From assembly GCA_964642815.1 (NCBI GenBank), contig CAZXSA010000172.1, positions 1-11,107 of the forward strand: a DNA stretch of 11,107 nt, read 5' to 3'. Under the pieces are notes generated by a model that saw only the letters and a program-made list of their open reading frames with translations, did not search any database and was not told the DNA's origin. Origin of the DNA: JAAYCU01 sp964642815. GTDB lineage: Bacteria; Planctomycetota; Phycisphaerae; UBA1845; PWPN01. Below, piece after piece: positions 6,536 through 11,107 of this stretch (positions within the stretch are counted from its first letter, which is position 1; each line of letters starts with the position of its first letter). The translations under genes and the position numbers were made by a program.

Positions 6536-8203
6536 TTACTCCTCGTCAATCCATTTCTGGAGAATCTGTCCGGCCACCCGCGGGTCTTCCTTGACCATTT
6601 CCATGATCTGGTCTACTACCCGCTGGGTCTGCAACGTGGCCTCGTCCACTTCCTTGGCCATCATCAACGGCTCGGTTTCCAGGGCCTCGCCGACCGGCTC
6701 GGCGGCACTGAAATCCATTTCCTCCACTTCCGGTCCTTTCTTGCCTCGAACCTTGATGATCTTGCCTTGCGGCGCCTCCTCGCCCGGTAACACCGGGCCC
6801 TCGCCGACCTTACGTACCATCATGAGCATCATCAGCAGACTCATGACCGCCAAGGCCCCCAGCCCCGCCTTGGTGCCGTAGGCCCGCACGAATTTCATCA
6901 TCCCCTCATCCATGCCCGCGGCCATCACTTCATCGAAACTCATGGTCGCCTGGTCGTAGAACCAACTGACCTCCACCAGGTCCGATTCGCCGGGCTTGCC
7001 TCCCAAAGCATTCGCCACCTTGCGGCGAATGTCGTCCAGCACCTTCTGGGTGCTCTTGGCCGCCTCCAGCTCCTCGTCGGAAGGCTCCTTGTCCGCGTTG
7101 GCTTTTTTGAAAATAGCCGACAGGTAACTGCGCGGCACCAGAATCGATGCGCTCAGTTGCTTGATCCCATATCGGGCGGATTCGACTTTGGTCTGGGTCA
7201 CATCGACTTCGGCTTTAAACAGGTTATGGTTCCTTTCCCGCTCGGATTTCTCGGACCCCCCGCCGGCCGCCACGCCCACCCCGGCGTTGGGCACCACTCC
7301 CGGCTCGCTCGCCGACGTGCCCCGTTGCTGCGTCTCCCCCTCGCTTTCCTTCTCGACCATCACCGGCTCGCCATACTTCGTGGAACTTTCCACCCGCTGC
7401 TCCGGATCAAGATCGGCATGAACCCGGACGCGTACACCCGGAATAAAGTCCAGCAGAGCCACGACGTTTTCCCGGAAATACTGTTCCTTCTTCTGCCGCG
7501 CCTCGAGATCGTCCAGACCGGCCAACCCGGCATCCTTGCGTACCTGATACGAGCGACCCTGGGCATCCACGATGTTCACGTCGGCGATATCCATGCCAGC
7601 CACCGCCCCACTGACCAGAGCGGCTACCGCCCGCACTCGCCCCTCATCCAAATCCTGACCGGGCTTGAGGGCCAGGTTGACGCTGGCCGTCGGCCGAATG
7701 GATGGAGATCCTACTCGCCGCTGGTGGGCGTCGTTGACGAACACCCGCGCCCGCTGAATCCAGGTAAAATTGTTCAAGGTACGGGCCAGTTCATTACTCA
7801 AGGCCAGCGTCCAGCGCCGGCTTTGCTGATCGGCGCTCAGGAACGCGTTGCCTTCCTCGATAATCTTGCTGTACCCAATGCTGATATCGCTCGGCAACAA
7901 CTGGTTCTCACCCAGCAGGCCCTTGAGCCGATGACGTTCACCGGCGGGCACCAGGATGCGATCACCGTTGACCTGATAGGTCGCGCCCACGGTGTCCAAA
8001 TGATTCTGAATGGCCGCCAAATCGTCGTTCCGCATCGGTTGATCCAACAACGGGACCATGGTGGGCTTCTGGGCCCAGCTCACCAGCCAAAGCAATGAAA
8101 CGGCGATCAAGGCCACGCAGGAGCCGACCGCCAGTCTTTGCGACAGCGTCAGGCCCTTGAGGTGGTCCCTCGTCTGAATGATGAGTTTCCGGAGGAATTC
8201 CAT
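6536..8203 (-). CDS. fliF: Flagellar MS-ring protein FliF
   Basis: FliF builds the MS ring in the inner membrane, the base on which the motor and export gate assemble. The 555-residue product has two membrane segments (about 24-43 and 446-463). Between them lie the ring-building motifs: PLLDQPM near 51-57, EEGNAFLSADQQSRRWTLAL near 116-135, ELARTLNN near 138-145, RARVFV near 151-156, and the LVSGAVAGM segment near 197-204. A Gly/Ser/Glu-rich loop (about 285-325) is the usual variable part of the periplasmic region. The cytoplasmic tail ends in a helix (about 524-555, QILQKWIDEE) that fits the FliG-binding motif, so the protein is complete. The ATG at 8203 is preceded by GGGGAG 10 nt upstream and a closer AAGGA. 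Confidence 0.98.
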   Translation of the reverse strand: MEFLRKLIIQTRDHLKGLTLSQRLAVGSCVALIAVSLLWLVSWAQKPTMVPLLDQPMRNDDLAAIQNHLDTVGATYQVNGDRILVPAGERHRLKGLLGENQLLPSDISIGYSKIIEEGNAFLSADQQSRRWTLALSNELARTLNNFTWIQRARVFVNDAHQRRVGSPSIRPTASVNLALKPGQDLDEGRVRAVAALVSGAVAGMDIADVNIVDAQGRSYQVRKDAGLAGLDDLEARQKKEQYFRENVVALLDFIPGVRVRVHADLDPEQRVESSTKYGEPVMVEKESEGETQQRGTSASEPGVVPNAGVGVAAGGGSEKSERERNHNLFKAEVDVTQTKVESARYGIKQLSASILVPRSYLSAIFKKANADKEPSDEELEAAKSTQKVLDDIRRKVANALGGKPGESDLVEVSWFYDQATMSFDEVMAAGMDEGMMKFVRAYGTKAGLGALAVMSLLMMLMMVRKVGEGPVLPGEEAPQGKIIKVRGKKGPEVEEMDFSAAEPVGEALETEPLMMAKEVDEATLQTQRVVDQIMEMVKEDPRVAGQILQKWIDEE

Positions 8204-8229
8204 TTCCTTCGATCTCCCCGTTAATGGAC

Positions 8230-8242
8230 CGGCATCCTGCCG
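8230..8242 (-). repeat. Hairpin upstream of the fliF ribosome binding site
   Basis: On the minus strand CGGCA, a GGA loop and TGCCG form a 5-bp stem about 10 nt before the GGGGAG of fliF. No T-run follows. It is one of two stem-loops in the 103-nt fliE-fliF gap, the longest gap inside the operon. Confidence 0.35.
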
Positions 8243-8268
8243 ACCGTCAAACAGGCGGACAAGCGGCC

Positions 8269-8294
8269 CGGGCCGTCAACCGGGAACCGGCCCG
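8269..8294 (-). repeat. Stem-loop in the fliE-fliF gap
   Basis: On the minus strand CGGGCCG, a 12-nt loop and CGGCCCG form a perfect 7-bp stem starting 12 nt after the fliE stop codon. It overlaps the 12-base palindrome CGGCCCGGGCCG (8264-8275), which offers an alternative fold. There is no T-run, so termination is unlikely; a role in mRNA processing or stability is possible. Confidence 0.4.
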
Positions 8295-8306
8295 TCGCCG
8301 CCCCGC

Positions 8307-8624
8307 TTACACCCGCATCTGCTGAACCTCGCGATAGGCGTCCAGGAGTTTGTTACGCATTTCCATGAGCATGTTGAAAGCGACTTCCGACTTGCGTACC
8401 GCGGTGAAGACCTCGGCCAGGTTATGCGGTTCGCCGGTCACCACCTTTTCCACTCCGTCGGTCGCCTCCTTCTGCAACTGATTCACCTGCTCGAGGCTGT
8501 CCAGCAGAACATCCTTGAACGACTTGCCATCCGGGGTGGAGCCGGCTCCGACCGACCGGGACCGCCCGGCCGCCTGAAGCGGCGAACTCGACCCAAGACC
8601 GCTGATACTTAATGGATCAGGCAT
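8307..8624 (-). CDS. fliE: Flagellar hook-basal body protein FliE
   Basis: FliE connects the MS ring to the proximal rod and is exported early. The 105-residue length is typical. After a variable Ser/Gly-rich N-terminus (1-32) comes the conserved helical region: FKDVLLDSLEQVN (about 36-48), HNLAEVFTAVRKSEVAF (about 67-83) and the C-terminal MRNKLLDAYREVQQMRV. The KSEVAF and RNKLLDAY elements are diagnostic of FliE. The ATG at 8624 has GGAG 9 nt upstream. The gene follows flgC by 46 nt and precedes fliF by 103 nt, the usual flgB-flgC-fliE-fliF order. Confidence 0.96.
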   Translation of the reverse strand: MPDPLSISGLGSSSPLQAAGRSRSVGAGSTPDGKSFKDVLLDSLEQVNQLQKEATDGVEKVVTGEPHNLAEVFTAVRKSEVAFNMLMEMRNKLLDAYREVQQMRV

Positions 8625-8670
8625 CGATCATGTCTCCGTACATCCACGCTTATTCACCTTCTCGCGCCCA

Positions 8671-9078
8671 TCAAGCCAACAACCTTAACGTCGATGACAA
8701 CATGTCCTTGGTCATCGACATCGCGGAAATATTGGCCTCGTAGGCCCGGCTGGCCAGCATCGCGTTGACCATCTCCGTGGCCAGGTCCACGTTGGGATAC
8801 TCGACATAACCCTGGTTCGGCCCGGTGGTGATCGCGTCCGGGTGGCCCGGCTGATAAAGCCGTTTCACGGCCGGATCCTCCTGGATCCCCGTCACGTGTA
8901 CTCCCGACCCGCCTCGGCCGTCGCCGGCGGCGAACAAGGCGACCCGCCGTTTGTAAGGGCCCGGCTGACCATCCGTTCGCCGGGTGGCGTCGGCGTTGGC
9001 GATATTGCCGGCGATCGTATCCATCCGAATCCGCTGGGCTACTAACGCCGAGGTGCTGATATCCAACGATCCAAACAT
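8671..9078 (-). CDS. flgC: Flagellar basal-body rod protein FlgC
   Basis: FlgC is a proximal rod subunit assembled outside the inner membrane through the flagellar export system. The 135-residue product matches the family length. The N-terminal rod signature is seen as STSALVAQRIRMDTIAGNIA with the following NADATR (about 9-33). The C-terminal signature is nearly invariant in the family: GYVEYPNVDLATEMVNAM and ASRAYEANI (about 90-117). The middle part (about 40-85) carries the usual variable segment. The ATG at 9078 has GAGG 7 nt upstream, and the start lies 37 nt after the flgB stop. Confidence 0.97.
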   Translation of the reverse strand: MFGSLDISTSALVAQRIRMDTIAGNIANADATRRTDGQPGPYKRRVALFAAGDGRGGSGVHVTGIQEDPAVKRLYQPGHPDAITTGPNQGYVEYPNVDLATEMVNAMLASRAYEANISAMSMTKDMLSSTLRLLA

Positions 9079-9091
9079 GGCTCAACCTCAC

Positions 9092-9106
9092 GGCCGCGGC
9101 GCGGCC
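9092..9106 (-). repeat. Palindromic hairpin between flgB and flgC
   Basis: GGCCGCGCCGCGGCC on the minus strand is a perfect inverted repeat of 7-base arms around one central base. It folds as about 5 bp with a 5-nt loop. It ends 2 nt before the GAGG of flgC and is flanked by direct GTGAGG repeats (9110-9105 and 9091-9086), the second of which is the flgC ribosome site. Confidence 0.45.
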
Positions 9107-9115
9107 TCACGACGA

Positions 9116-9553
9116 TCAGGTAATCCGCCCTGAAATCGCCTTGTTCAATCCCTTGAACCGATCCAACAACAATTGAGTGATGGTCTGATGCATCATGCCG
9201 TTCTCGGCCAACTGGGCCATCTGCTTTTCCACCCGCTGATTGGTCCCGTCATGAAACAGGATATTCTCCGGCGGCACCTCCTCGGGGGTCACCCGCAACC
9301 GCCCCATGGCATCCTGCCGGAACTGCCGCGTGCCCTTCAGTTCCAGGGAAGACGAGCCCGTTTCCTTACGCCGATCGATCGCCTCCCGCAACGATTTCTG
9401 AAACCTGGCCGTGTCCAATTGGCGGGTCTTGTAATTCGGCGTATCGATATTGGCGATGTTCTCCACCAGCACGCGCTGCCGCTGTTCGACAAACGACAGC
9501 ATCTTCTCCAAGGCCGGGATCGTCCCGCTGTTAACCACATCCGCCAGAAACAT
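9116..9553 (-). CDS. flgB: Flagellar basal-body rod protein FlgB
   Basis: FlgB is the most proximal rod protein, joined to FliE and FlgC and exported by the flagellar apparatus. The 145-residue product shows the rod-family N-terminal signature VLVENIANIDTPNYKTRQ (about 28-45) and the typical FlgB C-terminus. There, HDGTNQRVEKQMAQLAENG (101-119) is followed by a helical end at MHQTITQLLLDRFKGLNKAI (121-140). The length is normal for the family. The ATG at 9553 has AAGGAG 6 nt upstream, the strongest ribosome site in the window besides that of flgE. It is the first gene of the operon, about 48 nt downstream of the predicted sigma-54 transcription start. Confidence 0.97.
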   Translation of the reverse strand: MFLADVVNSGTIPALEKMLSFVEQRQRVLVENIANIDTPNYKTRQLDTARFQKSLREAIDRRKETGSSSLELKGTRQFRQDAMGRLRVTPEEVPPENILFHDGTNQRVEKQMAQLAENGMMHQTITQLLLDRFKGLNKAISGRIT

Positions 9554-9567
9554 CAGACGCTCCTTGC

Positions 9568-9584
9568 CGCCGGATACGCCGGCG
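9568..9584 (-). repeat. Leader hairpin just before the flgB ribosome binding site
   Basis: On the minus strand CGCCGG, a CGTAT loop and CCGGCG form a perfect 6-bp stem inside the predicted 5' leader of flgB, ending 2 nt before AAGGAG (9565-9560). It could modulate translation or protect the 5' end of the transcript. The stem sequence is the same as in the fliK-flgD gap. Confidence 0.45.
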
Positions 9585-9611
9585 CGCGGACACTGCCGGA
9601 ATATTCCTCAC

Positions 9612-9627
9612 TGCAAAACCGATACCA
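9612..9627 (-). promoter_or_regulatory. Sigma-54 (-24/-12) promoter of the flgB operon
   Basis: The minus strand reads TGGTATCGGTTTTGCA. Compared with the sigma-54 consensus TGGCACG-N4-TTGCA, it has the invariant GG (9626-9625) and GC (9614-9613) separated by exactly 10 nt, plus a perfect TTGCA. Transcription should start near 9601, leaving a leader of about 48 nt before flgB. The gene immediately upstream encodes a sigma-54 activator, which strongly supports this site. The activator's own binding sites should lie in the 9630-9743 region or within the end of its gene. Confidence 0.85.
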
Positions 9628-9648
9628 CGGGCCAGGCCGCCCGGCCCG
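9628..9648 (-). repeat. Strong inverted repeat directly upstream of the -24 element
   Basis: On the minus strand CGGGCC(G)GG, a CGG loop and CC(T)GGCCCG form a stem of nine pairs including one G-U, abutting the promoter's TGG. It could be a stem-loop terminating or pausing readthrough from the regulator gene, though no T-run follows directly. It could also be a protein-binding dyad at the promoter. The choice cannot be made from sequence alone. Confidence 0.4.
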
Positions 9649-9743
9649 GACCGTAAAACCGCTCATCCGACTTCTTGGGTAGCGCATTTTCCGCGCCTGC
9701 CGCGCAAGATCTGCCGCATACCGATCCCCATGAACACACCCAT

Positions 9744-11107
9744 TCAACCGGCCAACTGATAGGTCTTTTTCGAGGCGGCCTCTTCCCGCCATTGCTTCAG
9801 TTTCAAGCCCAGCGTCCGCACGCCGATGCCCAACCGTTCCGCCGTCCGGGCCCGATGCCCGCCACATTCCCGCAATGTTTTTTCGATCAACTGCCGCTCC
9901 ATGTCCTCCAGAATATGGCCCGGCCGAAGCTTTTGATCGAACGAATCGCTCCGCTGAATCCCTCCCAGCCACGGACTGACCATCGCCGCGGTCAGGACTC
10001 CGTCGATCACGAGCACCGAGGCCCGTTCGCAAAGGTTTTCCAACTCGCGAATGTTGCCCGGCCAATCGTATTCGAACATGGAACGCAAGGCCTGATCCTC
10101 AACCCGGAGTTTCGGCCGACCCGAGCGCGAAGCCGCCCGGCTCAGGAAATAATCCACCAACGAAGGAATGTCCTCGCGCCGTTCGCGCAACGGCGGAACC
10201 GAAACCGGAAGCACGCTCAAGCGGAAATAGAGATCCTCGCGAAAACGCTGGCGGGCCACCCAGTCGGACAGATGCCGATTGGTCGTGGCGATCACCCGCA
10301 CATCCACGCTACGGGTAATGCCACTGCCCACTCGCTCGAATTGGCGTTCCTGCAAAACGCGTAACAATTTCGCCTGCAGCGGCAAGGGTATCTCGCTGAC
10401 CTCATCGAGCAACAGCGTTCCGCCGTCGGCCAGTTCAAACCGTCCCTTGCGCATGCGATCCGCGCCGGTAAACGCGCCGCGCTCGTGCCCGAACAGTTCG
10501 CTTTCGAGCAGATTGGCCGACAACGCCGCGCAGTTCAGGCACAGCATCGGTCGATCCGCCCGCGGACTGGCCAGATGAACCGCCCGGGCCAGCATTTCCT
10601 TGCCCGTGCCGGACTCTCCCTGAATTAATACCGTGTTGTTGCTCGGGGCCACGCGCTTGATCGTTTCCCGCAGCACCCGCATGGCCGGCGAATCACCGAC
10701 CATCTCCCGCTGTTCACCGTCGGTCAGCGAGCGGCGCAACGCTTCGTTCTCGCTGCGCAGACGAGTGTGCTGAATGGCCCGATCCACCAGCAGGCAAATC
10801 TTGTCCGCGTCGAACGGCTTGGTGATATAGTCGAACGCCCCGAGCTTCATGGCCTCGACCGCGGTATCCACCGTCCCGAAGGCGGTCATCAGGATCACCG
10901 CGCATTCGCCACCCGCGCCGCGCAGCTCGCGCAGCAACGTCACCCCGTCCATCCCCGGCATCTTCAGGTCGGTGACCACGCAATCGAAGGAGCCGGCCTT
11001 GATCGCCTCCAGGGCCTCGCCCGGGTCGCCGAACGTCTGCACGAGATGGTCCTCGCGACGCAGAGTTTCGGCCAGCGAGTCCCGAAGCATTTCCTTGTCG
11101 TCCACCA
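9744..11107 (-). CDS. Sigma-54-dependent NtrC-family response regulator, flagellar activator (N-terminus cut by window edge)
   Basis: The protein is a two-component activator of sigma-54 promoters, very probably the FlgR/FleR-type flagellar master regulator. At least 453 residues are visible. The first bases read as ?TG-GTG-GAC-GAC, i.e. the VVDD strand of the receiver, so only a few N-terminal residues are missing. Numbering from that GTG, the receiver (to about 110) has phospho-acceptor Asp46 (TDLKMPGMDG), Thr74 (LMTAFG) and Lys96 (TKPFD). The AAA+ domain (about 136-375) has Walker A GESGTGKE (163-170), the sigma-54-contacting GAFTGA loop (210-215), Walker B LLLDE (231-235) and FREDLYFRLSVLP. 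A Fis-type helix-turn-helix follows (about 405-440; AERLGIGVRTLGLKLKQW). All key residues are intact. A partner kinase is expected nearby but is not in view. AtoC/ZraR-like naming is possible from sequence alone. Confidence 0.93.
   Translation of the reverse strand, partial: VDDKEMLRDSLAETLRREDHLVQTFGDPGEALEAIKAGSFDCVVTDLKMPGMDGVTLLRELRGAGGECAVILMTAFGTVDTAVEAMKLGAFDYITKPFDADKICLLVDRAIQHTRLRSENEALRRSLTDGEQREMVGDSPAMRVLRETIKRVAPSNNTVLIQGESGTGKEMLARAVHLASPRADRPMLCLNCAALSANLLESELFGHERGAFTGADRMRKGRFELADGGTLLLDEVSEIPLPLQAKLLRVLQERQFERVGSGITRSVDVRVIATTNRHLSDWVARQRFREDLYFRLSVLPVSVPPLRERREDIPSLVDYFLSRAASRSGRPKLRVEDQALRSMFEYDWPGNIRELENLCERASVLVIDGVLTAAMVSPWLGGIQRSDSFDQKLRPGHILEDMERQLIEKTLRECGGHRARTAERLGIGVRTLGLKLKQWREEAASKKTYQLAG

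Noticed and set aside
7157..8098. Plus-strand open frame (313 codons) opposite fliF
   Set aside because: Antisense shadow of fliF with no recognisable domain or good ribosome site.
9663..9743. 26-codon frame starting right after the regulator's stop codon
   Set aside because: No ribosome site, no conserved features, and it occupies the expected enhancer region; likely chance.
9553..10065. Minus-strand frame overlapping the end of the regulator gene and the promoter gap
   Set aside because: It is out of frame with the regulator's HTH coding sequence, runs through the sigma-54 promoter, and its product is Arg/Gly-rich with no family match.
1..11107. Possible defence system, prophage, toxin-antitoxin or other accessory island
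   Set aside because: Every gene with recognisable content fits flagellar assembly or its regulation, spacing is operon-like throughout, and no mobile-element or attachment features are visible.

Overview
This window is the core of a bacterial flagellar gene cluster. All thirteen recognisable protein genes lie on the minus strand, so the genes are read from right to left. The DNA is GC-rich (by eye about 60%). There is no sign of prophage, insertion sequence, CRISPR, tRNA or rRNA. The longest stretch without a gene is 190 bp.

Layout in the direction of transcription: (1) 11107-9744, a sigma-54-dependent NtrC-family response regulator whose first few residues lie outside the window. (2) 9743-9554, a regulatory gap holding a near-consensus sigma-54 promoter (9627-9612) and a short flgB leader. 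(3) A tightly packed run of flgB, flgC, fliE (proximal rod and rod/MS-ring junction), fliF, fliG (MS ring and switch), fliH, fliI, fliJ (export ATPase complex), a MotE/YlxF-like membrane coiled-coil protein, fliK (hook-length control) and flgD (hook cap). (4) The first 13 codons of flgE (hook protein), cut by the left edge. Gaps between genes are 9-103 nt, and the ylxF-like and fliK genes overlap as TAATG. No convincing intrinsic terminator is visible, so flgB to flgE looks like one long operon.

How the genes work together: the phosphorylated regulator most likely binds upstream of the flgB promoter and drives sigma-54 RNA polymerase. This would produce the rod, MS ring, C ring and export ATPase, then the hook cap, hook ruler and hook. 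That is the assembly order of the basal body and hook.

Organism: the order flgBC-fliEFGHIJ-ylxF-fliK-flgD-flgE matches Bacillus-type fla/che operons. Here it sits behind a sigma-54 promoter and an NtrC-type activator in GC-rich DNA. The Ser-Gln-Pro-Ala repeat linker in the MotE-like protein resembles linkers I associate with Planctomycetota (Phycisphaerae-like lineages). A planctomycete or another deep-branching Gram-negative phylum is my best guess, with low to moderate confidence.

I do not see an undescribed system here. The points worth a second look are the promoter/activator module, the MotE-like protein, recurrent GC-rich hairpins placed just before ribosome binding sites, and a 19-codon micro-ORF that links fliG to fliH.
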